Shown: in pieces, positions 51,178-58,923 of the stretch | Layout of the letters: each line of letters begins with the position of its first letter | Position numbering within the stretch: position 1 is the first letter of the stretch | Source of the DNA: Candidatus Pacearchaeota archaeon | GTDB taxonomy: Archaea > Nanobdellota > Nanobdellia > UBA10117 > JABICX01 | Assembly: GCA_017608025.1 (NCBI GenBank) | Contig: JAFCGM010000005.1 | Span: forward strand, 1-64,000 | Length of the DNA stretch: 64,000 bases | Direction of reading: 5' to 3' | Position numbers and translations under genes: made by a program | The notes under the pieces: generated by a model | Databases searched by the model: none | What the model was told of the DNA's origin: nothing | Seen by the model: only the letters and a program-made list of their open reading frames with translations

Positions 51178-51348
51178 TTCTGATTATCTGAAATATAATC
51201 TTTTTAAGATATATTAAACTTCTTGAAGAAGAAATAGCTTGAAAGAAGAAAACAAATTATCAACTTCTTGTTGAAATAAAGCAAGACTCAATTAATGAAA
51301 CTGGAGAAATAACTCCTTATGTATATAAGTAAAATATAATAAGAACTT

Positions 51349-52023
51349 ATGCTAATTTTTTGTATGTTTGAATATTCAGTTAGAAGAAGCAAAAGAGCAA
51401 AAAGAGTTTCAATAAAAGTTTCCTCTTCTGCAGAAGTTGAAGTAATAGCTCCGAAGCATGTTCCTGAACGCAGAATTGATTCTTTTGTTTCTGAAAATTC
51501 AAACTGGATTGAAACTCAGCTGCATAAATTCAGCAAATTAAGCAGAAAAAAATTCAATCAAAACATAGAAAAAGAAATCTTCTTTCTCGGAAGAAAATAT
51601 CTCACAGAAATTCGAAACTCAAAAAAACAAGGAATTAATTTGGGATATGACAAAGCCATTTTTCATTCAAAAACAGGCTCAAAAAAAGAATTAAGGGAAA
51701 TTCTGGAAAAATTCTATCGAAACCAAACTCGAAAAATTGCAGAAAACCTAATTAAGAAAAAAGGATACAAAATAAATCGAATTTCAGTCCGCGGCCAGAA
51801 AACGCGATGGGGCTCTTGCTCAAAAAAAGGAAACCTAAACCTTAACTGGAAGCTTGCTATTGCACCTCTTCCAGTTTTCAATTATGTAATTTGCCATGAA
51901 ATAAGCCATTTAAAGCATTTTAACCACTCAAAGCAATTTTGGAAAGAAGTTGAATCCATCTGCCCAGATTACAAAGACCTGAGAAGATGGCTCAATAAGA
52001 ACGGTCTTTTCTTAACAATTTGA
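51349..52023 (+). CDS. YgjP/DUF45-type zinc metallopeptidase
   Basis: 224 residues; an ATG at 51364 (M-F-E-Y-S-V) is equally possible. The active site H-E-I-S-H (about 185-189) with a downstream H-F-N-H-S-K-Q-F-W is the DUF45 pattern, and the Q-K-T-R-W-G-S-C-S motif precedes it. The substrate is unknown; the fold is WLM/SprT-like. TATATAA at 51322-51328 suggests a leaderless start. Its last 55 bases overlap the 3' end of bud32 on the other strand. Confidence 0.85.
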   Translation: MLIFCMFEYSVRRSKRAKRVSIKVSSSAEVEVIAPKHVPERRIDSFVSENSNWIETQLHKFSKLSRKKFNQNIEKEIFFLGRKYLTEIRNSKKQGINLGYDKAIFHSKTGSKKELREILEKFYRNQTRKIAENLIKKKGYKINRISVRGQKTRWGSCSKKGNLNLNWKLAIAPLPVFNYVICHEISHLKHFNHSKQFWKEVESICPDYKDLRRWLNKNGLFLTI

Positions 52024-52595
52024 CCCCAATATTTTCCTCGCTTCTCAACTTTTTCCAGTCTCAAAAGAACATCGTCTTGTTTATAGGTTTTCAGAAAATT
52101 TCTCCATGCTCGGTTTCTGATTTTAAAGTGCTTGCTCTTTAAGCACTCTTTCAAAACATGCAAGTCCACAGCTTTGTCTTCCACTTTTTTTGAATATTCT
52201 CCAAGCCCGAAATCAATAATATATACTTTTCCTCTTTTTAGAATCATGTTTGATGTTGTTAAGTCTCCATGAACAATATGGTTTTCATGCATTTTGTTAA
52301 CTTCTTTTCCGATTTTTCGGAAAATTCGAGGACCATTGTTCTTTAAATAATCAGAAACTTTTTCTCCATTTATAAACTCAATACAAAGCTTTGTATCTGA
52401 ACTTTTAAGCAAGTTTGGAACATGAATTCTGTTTATCCTTGCCCTCTTCAAAAGCCGAGCCTCCGCCTTTGTTCTTGATTTTCGCAGAAAGCTGTCAATT
52501 TCTTTAATTCGGTATTCTTTCTGAATTCGGTCTTTTATAACATGTTTATTTTTTCTGAAAATCTTTGCCTCAGCACCTTCTGAAATAAGTTCCAT
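51969..52595 (-). CDS. bud32: Bud32 kinase of the KEOPS complex
   Basis: 208 residues. Small atypical kinase/ATPase with the early E-G-A-E-A-K-I motif, catalytic H-G-D-L-T-T-S-N (about 109-116) and D-F-G-L-G. With Kae1 it makes the t6A base of tRNA. Its ATG overlaps the stop of the upstream membrane protein (TAATG). The C-terminus keeps a longer basic tail than many archaeal Bud32 proteins; part of that tail overlaps the convergent peptidase gene. Confidence 0.93.
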   Translation of the reverse strand: MELISEGAEAKIFRKNKHVIKDRIQKEYRIKEIDSFLRKSRTKAEARLLKRARINRIHVPNLLKSSDTKLCIEFINGEKVSDYLKNNGPRIFRKIGKEVNKMHENHIVHGDLTTSNMILKRGKVYIIDFGLGEYSKKVEDKAVDLHVLKECLKSKHFKIRNRAWRNFLKTYKQDDVLLRLEKVEKRGKYWGQIVKKRPFLLSHLLRSL

Positions 52596-53140
52596 TACAC
52601 AATCACCAAGTAAGTTATAATTATTATTATGTATTTTAAAATTAACCCTGCAGCACTCAAAAAAATTGCTTTTTTAAAAGGATATTTGACCAGTCCGGCA
52701 GTCAGCAGCAAAATTGGAGATGACGCTGGCACTAGATTGAAAAGAAAGATTACCCATCCGCCGTATTTGTCAATTTTCTTTTTTGTTTTTTTATACTTTC
52801 TTTCAAAATCAGGGCTTTTCCCTAAAAAACCAATAACTTTGTCACTTAGAAGATATCCGATTCCATAATCAATTATTTGGGCAGAAACAGCCAGCACAAT
52901 TGCCAGAACAAAAAGAACAATAAAATTGTAACCTAAAAACAAATAGCCTAAAAAGAGCATTTCAACTGGCAAAGTTATAAAGAATAAATAACACATAAAC
53001 TGAATTATTACAAAAGATTCCAAACTAGGAGTGAGTCCTTGGATAATTTCATTTCCAATTGTTGCGCTGAGAAGGGCTATTGCTAAGAAAGCAGGAATAA
53101 TAACACCAAAAAGCCTCCAAAGCCAGTTCTTTTTTCTCAT
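52595..53140 (-). CDS. DedA/VTT-domain membrane protein
   Basis: 181 residues with about five hydrophobic helices. The stretch F-L-F-N-L-V-P-A-S-S-P-I-L (about 131-143) matches the re-entrant helix of VTT/DedA proteins, which scramble or move lipids such as undecaprenyl or polyprenyl phosphates. The stop overlaps the bud32 start. It is divergent from arcC. Confidence 0.7.
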   Translation of the reverse strand: MRKKNWLWRLFGVIIPAFLAIALLSATIGNEIIQGLTPSLESFVIIQFMCYLFFITLPVEMLFLGYLFLGYNFIVLFVLAIVLAVSAQIIDYGIGYLLSDKVIGFLGKSPDFERKYKKTKKKIDKYGGWVIFLFNLVPASSPILLLTAGLVKYPFKKAIFLSAAGLILKYIIIIITYLVIV

Positions 53141-53235
53141 GAAAATACTTGTATTTTAATTAATAAAACTCTTGCTTATAACTTTGAGTTAACCTTTTAT
53201 TATATGTATACTATATTATATATTACGGTGTTGGA

Positions 53236-54150
53236 ATGCGAATAGTAATTGCTCTGGGTGGAAATGCCTTGCTCTCTCCAAAAAGTAATGCTACTTTCAA
53301 AGAGCAGAAGCAGGCAATTGAAAAAACAGCTAACTTGCTCGCAGAAATTGCAAAAAAACATGAAATAATAATAACACATGGAAATGGTCCGCAGATTGGA
53401 GAAATATATGAGCAGCAAAAAGCGTCAAAAATAAAGAAAACACTTGATGTTTGCGGAGCAGAATCTCAAGGCCAGATTGGCTACATGCTTCAGCAGGCTC
53501 TGAAAAATGAATTCATAAAAAAAGGTTTGAACAAAAAAATTTCAACAATTATCTCTCAAATACAAGTTATGTCATCAGATTCTGCATTCCAAAATCCTAC
53601 AAAGCCAATTGGAAGGTTCTACTCAGTTATGGAAAACATGCTTCTGAAAAAAGAGGAATATATGAAGTACTTCAAAGGCAAAGGATATAGAAAAGTTGTT
53701 CCTTCTCCAAAACCAGTTAAAATTCTTGAACTAAATGAAATTGAATTGCTTCTTGAAAAAAACTTTGTGGTTATTTGCTGCGGTGGCGGCGGCATTCCAG
53801 TAATAAGGAAAAACAAGCAATTTAAAGGTGTAGAAGCAGTTATTGACAAGGATAGAACAGCGTCCCTTCTTGCAAGGAATATTGGAGCAGACATGCTTGC
53901 AATCCTGACAGATGTTGATGCAGTGTATTTGAATTACAAAAAAGCAAATGAAAAAAGAATTTCAGAAATATCTGAAAGAAATCTGCAAGAGTATTTTATA
54001 AGAGGATATTTTGAAGCAGGAAGCATGAAACCAAAAATTGAAGCTGCAATTGATTTTGTTTCAAAAACCAAAAAACCTGCAGTTATTGCTCATCTTTCAA
54101 ACATAAAAGACGCAGTTAATCAGAAGAATTGCACGGTGGTGCTTCCATGA
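53236..54150 (+). CDS. arcC: Carbamate kinase
   Basis: 304 residues. The start I-A-L-G-G-N-A-L and H-G-N-G-P-Q-I-G (about 47-54), the Gly-rich I-C-C-G-G-G-G-I-P-V near 176-185 and D-K-D-R-T-A-S-L-L-A are those of carbamate kinase, which moves phosphate from carbamoyl phosphate to ADP and makes ATP. The start has GGTG nine bases upstream. argF follows with an ATGA overlap. Confidence 0.95.
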   Translation: MRIVIALGGNALLSPKSNATFKEQKQAIEKTANLLAEIAKKHEIIITHGNGPQIGEIYEQQKASKIKKTLDVCGAESQGQIGYMLQQALKNEFIKKGLNKKISTIISQIQVMSSDSAFQNPTKPIGRFYSVMENMLLKKEEYMKYFKGKGYRKVVPSPKPVKILELNEIELLLEKNFVVICCGGGGIPVIRKNKQFKGVEAVIDKDRTASLLARNIGADMLAILTDVDAVYLNYKKANEKRISEISERNLQEYFIRGYFEAGSMKPKIEAAIDFVSKTKKPAVIAHLSNIKDAVNQKNCTVVLP

Positions 54151-55043
54151 AACTTTCAGCAAAGCATCTTATTTCTATAAATGACTTAACTAAAAAAGAT
54201 ATTGAGTTAATTTTCAAAACTGCTGATAAATTGTATCGAAGAAAACTTTCAGCACTCCGCCAGAAAACTCTCGCAATGATTTTTGAAAAATCTTCCACTA
54301 GGACGCGGATTAGTTTTGAAGTTGCAATGACTCAGCTTGGCGGTCATGCTCTTGATTTGACAACCACCAAACTTCAGGCAAGTCGGGGCGAGGCAGTTAA
54401 GGATACTGCGGCAGTGGTTTCGCGTTATGTTGACGGGATAATGGCGCGGTTGTATTCGCATGAACATCTTCTTGAGATGGCCAGACATTCATCTGTGCCT
54501 GTGATAAACGGACTTACTGATTTTTTGCATCCTTGCCAAGCACTTGCTGATTTGTATACTATTAAAAAAAAGAAAGGTTTGAAAAATGTAAAATTGGTTT
54601 ATATCGGAGATGCAAATAATAATGTTTGCCATTCTTTAATGCACTGCTGTCATAAATTAGATGTAAATATGGCGGTTTGCTGTCCGAAGAAGTATTTGCC
54701 TGACGAGCAAATTATGAAGAACACTCACAATTCAATTAAGATTACAGATTCAATTTCTGAAGCGCTGAAAGACGCAGATGTTGTTTACACAGACACTTGG
54801 GTAAGCATGGGTCAGGAAAAAGAAGCTAAGAAGAAAATTGCTGACTTGAAGCCATATCAGGTTAATTCAAAATTAATGCATCTTGCGAAATCTGATGCGA
54901 TTTTCATGCACTGCCTTCCTGCACATCGAGGGCAGGAAGTTACAGATAAAGTAATTGATTCTGAAAAATCTGTTGTTTATGACCAAGCTGAAAATCGTCT
55001 GCATGTTCAAAAAGCGATATTATATTTGCTAATGAAGAAATGA
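54147..55043 (+). CDS. argF: Ornithine carbamoyltransferase
   Basis: 298 residues. S-T-R-T-R binds carbamoyl phosphate, H-P-C-Q is in the catalytic centre and H-C-L-P-A-H-R-G near the C-terminus closes on ornithine. In reverse it splits citrulline to make carbamoyl phosphate for the carbamate kinase, so this pair makes ATP from citrulline. The arginine deiminase gene is not in the window. The start at 54147, inside the arcC stop codon, is preferred to the earlier in-frame ATG. Confidence 0.95.
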   Translation: MKLSAKHLISINDLTKKDIELIFKTADKLYRRKLSALRQKTLAMIFEKSSTRTRISFEVAMTQLGGHALDLTTTKLQASRGEAVKDTAAVVSRYVDGIMARLYSHEHLLEMARHSSVPVINGLTDFLHPCQALADLYTIKKKKGLKNVKLVYIGDANNNVCHSLMHCCHKLDVNMAVCCPKKYLPDEQIMKNTHNSIKITDSISEALKDADVVYTDTWVSMGQEKEAKKKIADLKPYQVNSKLMHLAKSDAIFMHCLPAHRGQEVTDKVIDSEKSVVYDQAENRLHVQKAILYLLMKK

Positions 55044-55112
55044 AAGCGTAACTTTTGATTGCTTTTACTGAATACAAATTTTTTTAAATGATCCTTATAA
55101 TCTTAAACTGCA

Positions 55113-55358
55113 ATGAATAATTACATACCTTCAACAACTTTGTTTATTAAAATGTATGATGCAACATTAGGCAAGATTTTTCCAAGAAAACAACATTTGT
55201 CTCTTGATGACCTTGTGGGAAACAATAAGAATAAAGAACTAACTGCTGAACTCATAGCAGAAGCTTGTAATTCTTCTTATTTAAACAAAGATGGTGCACA
55301 AATTCCCTGTTTTCCTCCTAGAAGACATAATGAAACAACAACAAAAACATATTATTAG
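55113..55358 (+). CDS. Small hypothetical protein
   Basis: 81 residues, charged and polar, with no membrane segment. I recognise no family. TATA-like TTTTTTTAAATG about 30 bp before the ATG supports a leaderless start. It sits between argF and asnS on the same strand. Confidence 0.5.
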   Translation: MNNYIPSTTLFIKMYDATLGKIFPRKQHLSLDDLVGNNKNKELTAELIAEACNSSYLNKDGAQIPCFPPRRHNETTTKTYY

Positions 55359-55393
55359 ATAAATTTTTAAGTTAGCATTCTAAAATAAGTTAT

Positions 55394-56671
55394 ATGAAAA
55401 CAACCTTTATTCGAGACATTTTGAAAAAATCCAAGGCAGGGAAAACAGTTGAAGTCTGCGGATGGGTTTACAGAAAACGGGAAATGAAAGACAAGATATT
55501 TCTTGTAATTAGGGATTCAACAGATATTATGCAGGTAATTGTTACAGACAAGTCAGATGCATGGAAATCTGCACAGAAAGTTACAATAGAGTCTTCAGTA
55601 ATAATTTCTGGAACTTTGAAGCAAGACTTTAGAGCACCCACTGGCTATGAACTGAAAGCAGAAAAACTGGAAATAGTAGATCTTGCAGAAAGATTCCCAA
55701 TTTCAAAAGATCTTTCAACAGAATTTTTAATGGATGTCCGCCATCTTGCTTTAAGAGGAATTAAGCAGGCAGCAATTATCAAGCTTAGGTCCCAAATGTT
55801 TATGGCATTTCATGAGTATTTTCGAAAAAACAAGTTCATTGAAGCAGAAGCCCCTTCATTCATGTCTCAAGGTTCAGAAGGGGGCTCAGAAGTTTTTCAG
55901 GTAAAATATTTTGGAAAAAAAGCATTCCTAACTCAGTCATGGCAGTTTTATGCAGAGAACATGATTCATGCTTTTGAAAATGTTTATGCTCTTGCTCCTT
56001 CTTTTCGCGCAGAAAAATCCTCAACAAACCGCCACTTAACAGAATACTGGCACCTTGAAGTTGAGTCTGCCTGGGCAAACCTTAACGACATAATCAACCT
56101 TACAGAAGGATGCATATCTGCTGTGATTGACAAACTGCTAAGTGAAAATTCACGAGAGCTGGAGATTGTTGGAGTTGACAAAAAATGGCTTAATTCACTT
56201 AAGCCACCATACAAGAAAATAACATATTCAAAAGCAGTAAAAGAATTGCAGAAAAAAGGATTCAAAATCAAAGAAGGGCAAGATTTTGGAGCTCCGCATG
56301 AAAAGGAATTGGCAAAAAACGGCCCGATTTTTGTAACCCATTATCCAATGTCAATTCTGAAGTTTTACCATGGAGAAGACCCAAAAAATCCAGGCTATGG
56401 AACAAACTTTAATCTTCTTTTTCCTGAAGTCGGAGAAACAGTTGACGGCTCCCAAAGAGAGCCAGAACTGGAAAAAATAAAACAGCGCCTCAAAAAAGCG
56501 AAAATAAACCTTGGAAAATCTGACTGGTATCTGGATTCACGGAGATATGGTTCAGTGCCACATGCAGGCTTCGGCCTTGGAACAGAGCGCCTTTTGCAGG
56601 CTCTTTTGAAACTCGACCACATCCGAGACATTTTGCCATTCCCTAGGTTTATGAACCGAATAAGACCATAA
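55394..56671 (+). CDS. asnS: Asparaginyl-tRNA synthetase
   Basis: 425 residues, class IIb. An N-terminal OB fold binds the anticodon (about 15-100). Motif 2 is F-R-A-E-K-S-S-T-N-R-H-L-T-E, and motif 3 G-F-G-L-G-T-E-R. The catalytic S-E-G-G-S-E-V-F segment resembles AsnRS, and E-Y-W-H-L-E-V-E follows motif 2. The closest alternative is an AspRS-related enzyme. The last 24 bases and 44 bases of 3' flank are repeated exactly downstream. Confidence 0.9.
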   Translation: MKTTFIRDILKKSKAGKTVEVCGWVYRKREMKDKIFLVIRDSTDIMQVIVTDKSDAWKSAQKVTIESSVIISGTLKQDFRAPTGYELKAEKLEIVDLAERFPISKDLSTEFLMDVRHLALRGIKQAAIIKLRSQMFMAFHEYFRKNKFIEAEAPSFMSQGSEGGSEVFQVKYFGKKAFLTQSWQFYAENMIHAFENVYALAPSFRAEKSSTNRHLTEYWHLEVESAWANLNDIINLTEGCISAVIDKLLSENSRELEIVGVDKKWLNSLKPPYKKITYSKAVKELQKKGFKIKEGQDFGAPHEKELAKNGPIFVTHYPMSILKFYHGEDPKNPGYGTNFNLLFPEVGETVDGSQREPELEKIKQRLKKAKINLGKSDWYLDSRRYGSVPHAGFGLGTERLLQALLKLDHIRDILPFPRFMNRIRP

Positions 56672-56810
56672 AATATTGTTCTAATCTCTTTGAGATTGTT
56701 CTTTTGGCAACTTACCTTTTCTTTTGAAGAAAAGGCAGGGGTTTTATGAACCGAATAAGACCATAAAATATTGTTCTAATCTCTTTGAGATTGTTCTTTT
56801 GGCAACTTAC
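56648..56810 (+). repeat. Duplicated asnS 3' end with flank (68-bp direct repeats)
   Basis: Sixty-eight bases spanning the asnS 3' end and its downstream flank (56648-56715) recur exactly at 56743-56810. Both copies end in GGCAACTTAC. The first is followed by hairpin CTTTTCTTTTGAAGAAAAG and the second by a different hairpin, AAACTTTTTAGAAAAAAGTTT. The spacer is only 27 bp, so the period is 95 bp. This shows GGCAACTTAC as a fixed junction followed by interchangeable hairpins. Confidence 0.9.
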
Positions 56811-56974
56811 AGAAACTTTTTAGAAAAAAGTTTCATCAAAAAATAAATTTGTTTCTTTTTGAAACTTACTTGTTTTTTCTTAGAAGGCGTAGCCGCCTTA
56901 GGCTTTGCCTTAGTGGAGGTTCTTTTTTAAAGAAAGTCCTTTGAAAGAAAAGGGAGTGAGAAAGTGCAGAGTAG
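56811..56974. repeat. Hairpin array between asnS and tRNA-Ser
   Basis: Contains GAAACTTTTTAGAAAAAAGTTTC, a GAAACTTACTTG unit, a GC-rich stem AAGGCGTAGCCGCCTTAGGC, and a hairpin TTCTTTTTTAAAGAA. It lies between two convergent genes and could end transcription from both sides. No coding frame is seen. Confidence 0.6.
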
Positions 56975-57058
56975 CGCCGGCAGCAGGATTTGAACCTGCA
57001 AATCCTTTCGGAAACAAGGGTTCGAGCCTTGCGCTCTGCCAGATTAAGCCATGCCGGC
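56975..57058 (-). tRNA. tRNA-Ser (CGA)
   Basis: 84 bases, class II with a long variable arm. Acceptor GCCGGCA/TGCCGGC, anticodon stem CAAGG/CCTTG with loop CTCGAAC (anticodon CGA), T loop TTCAAAT, discriminator G. No intron. Confidence 0.93.
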
Positions 57059-57084
57059 ACAAAACATATTTTTTGCGAAATTTT

Positions 57085-57777
57085 CTAAATTTTTGACAAT
57101 AAAAAGTCTCCTATCTTCAGAATGTCATCCGGTTGTCCTAAGTCTTTCCAATAATCTTTGATTTTCAAAACCCGAACTTTTTTTTCTTTTGCAAGTAAGG
57201 TTAATGCATCAGTTAATTCAAGTTCGCCCCTTGGAGAAACTTCAATTTTCTCAATTGCCTCAAAAATCTCAGGAGTCAGTTTAATTAGTCCGGTGTTAAT
57301 CAGATTTCCGACAAATTCTTTTGGCTTTTCTTTAATTTCTTCAAGAAAACCGTTATTTTCTATCAGTACTCCATATTTGTTCGGATTTTCAACCTCAAAA
57401 CCTTTAATGTAATTTAAGTTATCGTCTTTCCAGCAGTCCTTAAAATCTTCTGAACTGTAAAGATTGTCTCCAGGAACAAGAAGAAAATTGTCTTTTCCAA
57501 CAAAGTTCTTAGCATATCTTACTGCGTCAGCAGTTCCTTTCTGCTCTGGCTGGTCAACAAAAACAGCACTTATCTTTAGTTTTTTAACATAATTTATAAT
57601 CTGCTCTTTCTTGTAATGGACAACAAAGCAGAATTCATCAAATCCAGCTTTCTGCAAATTTTCAATTAAATAGCTCAAAAAAGGCTTTTCATTAATTTCA
57701 ATCATTGGCTTAGCATACTTTTCAGTAATTGGTCTCATTCTAGTGCCCTTGCCAGCGCACATAATCACAACCTTCAT
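57085..57777 (-). CDS. Nucleotidyltransferase (sugar-1-phosphate type)
   Basis: 230 residues. The NTP-transferase signature G-K-G-T-R-M-R-P-I-T-E-K-Y-A-K-P-M (about 9-25), the base-binding D-Q-P-E-Q-K-G-T-A-D-A-V near 75-86 and the metal site V-P-G-D-N show an enzyme that makes a nucleotide sugar such as UDP- or dTDP-glucose. The GlmU-type left-handed helix is absent, so it is the stand-alone form. The sugar is not known. Confidence 0.88.
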   Translation of the reverse strand: MKVVIMCAGKGTRMRPITEKYAKPMIEINEKPFLSYLIENLQKAGFDEFCFVVHYKKEQIINYVKKLKISAVFVDQPEQKGTADAVRYAKNFVGKDNFLLVPGDNLYSSEDFKDCWKDDNLNYIKGFEVENPNKYGVLIENNGFLEEIKEKPKEFVGNLINTGLIKLTPEIFEAIEKIEVSPRGELELTDALTLLAKEKKVRVLKIKDYWKDLGQPDDILKIGDFLLSKI

Positions 57778-57829
57778 AAAAGTATATTAAGAGCAATGCT
57801 TTTAAACCATTTTGTTCAAAGTAAATCAT

Positions 57830-57903
57830 GGGCTCGTAGCATAACCTGGATAGTGCGTCCGGTTTCGGCCCGGTTGATGTGGGTTCAAATCCTACCGAGC
57901 TCG
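57830..57903 (+). tRNA. tRNA-Arg (TCG)
   Basis: 74 bases. Acceptor GGGCTCG/CGAGCTC, anticodon stem TCCGG/CCGGT with a T-T mismatch at the first pair, loop TTTCGGC with anticodon TCG, T loop TTCAAAT, discriminator G. Confidence 0.9.
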
Positions 57904-57973
57904 TTGTCCTTCATGCTGAAGGGATTTACGAGATTCGTTCCGGGGCAAACAGTGCCCGGATCGAGCCCAGCAA
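57904..57973 (+). repeat. Spacer with two hairpins between tRNA-Arg and tRNA-Glu
   Basis: It has CCTTCA/TGAAGG around TGC and CCGGG/CCCGG around GCAAACAGTG. The part TTCCGGGGCA echoes the tRNA-Glu 3' end. It could be a processing or termination signal, or a remnant of the gene-end repeats. Confidence 0.45.
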
Positions 57974-58110
57974 GCCCCGGTGGTGTAGTCCGGCCAATCA
58001 TTTCAGCCTCTCGCAGCCCTTTTATTGGCTTCGCTTGTGAAAAAGCACTGGCGGAAAAAATAATGCGCTGGAGAAAGCTGAGGACGTGAGTTCAAATCTC
58101 GCCCGGGGCA
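57974..58110 (+). tRNA. tRNA-Glu (CTC) with 62-nt intron
   Basis: Acceptor GCCCCGG/CCGGGGC, D loop and 5' half typical of archaeal tRNA-Glu, anticodon stem TCAGC/GCTGA with loop CCTCTCGA (anticodon CTC) interrupted after position 37 at about 58014-58075, discriminator A. The intron shares CTGGCGGAAAA with the tRNA-Thr intron. The HAD gene starts 12 bp after the tRNA. Confidence 0.92.
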
Positions 58111-58122
58111 GCTTTTTCAAAA

Positions 58123-58728
58123 ATGGCTAAAATAAAATTAATCATCTTTGACATTTGGAATACGCTTATGTACACACATGAAAATAAATTAGATGTTATG
58201 CTTGAGCTTTTAGGTATTGATGAAGCAACATTCAGAGATGGAATAAAGCGAATGTGTCTTTCTAAAATGTCTATTGAAGATCTTTTCTCAGAATTTACAA
58301 CAGATAAAAAGAAACTTAAAACTGCTGTTGATTTATGGATGAATGATAAAGTTACTATTTACAAGGATGTTATTCCTACGCTGAATGTATTATATGGGAA
58401 AATTAAGATGGCAATTCTTTCTAACTCTTCAACATACATAAGAGAATTTTTGAAGGAAAAAAGGATTTCTGCGTATTTTGATAAGATTTATTTGTCTGCA
58501 GAATACGGACTTCTTAAGCCAGATCCAAGGCTTTTTAATATAATTCTTAAAGATTTTAATTTAAAACCAGAAGAAGTAGCAATGGTCGGCGACAAGGAAA
58601 GCAAAGACATCGCCCCAGCCAAGCAAAAGGGAATTCTCGGAATTTTGATTGACAGAAAAAACTCAAAAGAGAAAATCCTTGCTGACTACAAAATTCAGAA
58701 TTTGAGAGAAATAGAAAAGATAATTTAG
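58123..58728 (+). CDS. HAD-superfamily hydrolase
   Basis: 201 residues. HAD core: F-D-I-W-N-T with the nucleophile Asp10, the S-N-S-S motif, a Lys in L-K-P-D-P, and V-G-D-K-E-S-K-D-I at the metal site. The usual second Asp of motif I is Trp12, which is rare and may reduce the acid-base function. The substrate is unknown. It starts 12 bp after tRNA-Glu and is probably read through from it. The last 48 bases plus 8 of flank are repeated exactly downstream. Confidence 0.87.
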   Translation: MAKIKLIIFDIWNTLMYTHENKLDVMLELLGIDEATFRDGIKRMCLSKMSIEDLFSEFTTDKKKLKTAVDLWMNDKVTIYKDVIPTLNVLYGKIKMAILSNSSTYIREFLKEKRISAYFDKIYLSAEYGLLKPDPRLFNIILKDFNLKPEEVAMVGDKESKDIAPAKQKGILGILIDRKNSKEKILADYKIQNLREIEKII

Positions 58729-58829
58729 TTTTCTTTTGGCAACTTGGGTTTTCTTTTTCTAAAAGAAAAGCCAGCTGACTACAAAATTCAGAATTTGAGA
58801 GAAATAGAAAAGATAATTTAGTTTTCTTT
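58681..58829 (+). repeat. Duplicated HAD-gene 3' end (56-bp direct repeats)
   Basis: The last 48 bases of the HAD gene and 8 bases of flank (58681-58736) recur exactly at 58774-58829. The 37-bp spacer has GGCAACTTGGG and the inverted repeat CTTTTTCTAAAAGAAAAG. After the second copy comes GGGTTACCTTACC, a relative of the GGCAACTTACC block. No coding frame is seen in the rest of this gap. Confidence 0.9.
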
Positions 58830-58923
58830 GGGTTACCTTACCACATTCTTTTCTGTAGAGCAGTTTCTTTCGGGTTGTAAGAAGCTATATTTTTCCGTGA
58901 ATGCTTTTTCTAAAATAGTTCAA

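Noticed and set aside
50955-51348. RNase P or SRP RNA gene upstream of rps15
   Set aside because: I could not find their conserved core segments, and the position fits an mRNA leader.
57904-57973. A further tRNA gene between tRNA-Arg and tRNA-Glu
   Set aside because: There is no anticodon arm or T loop, only two hairpins and a short resemblance to the tRNA-Glu end.
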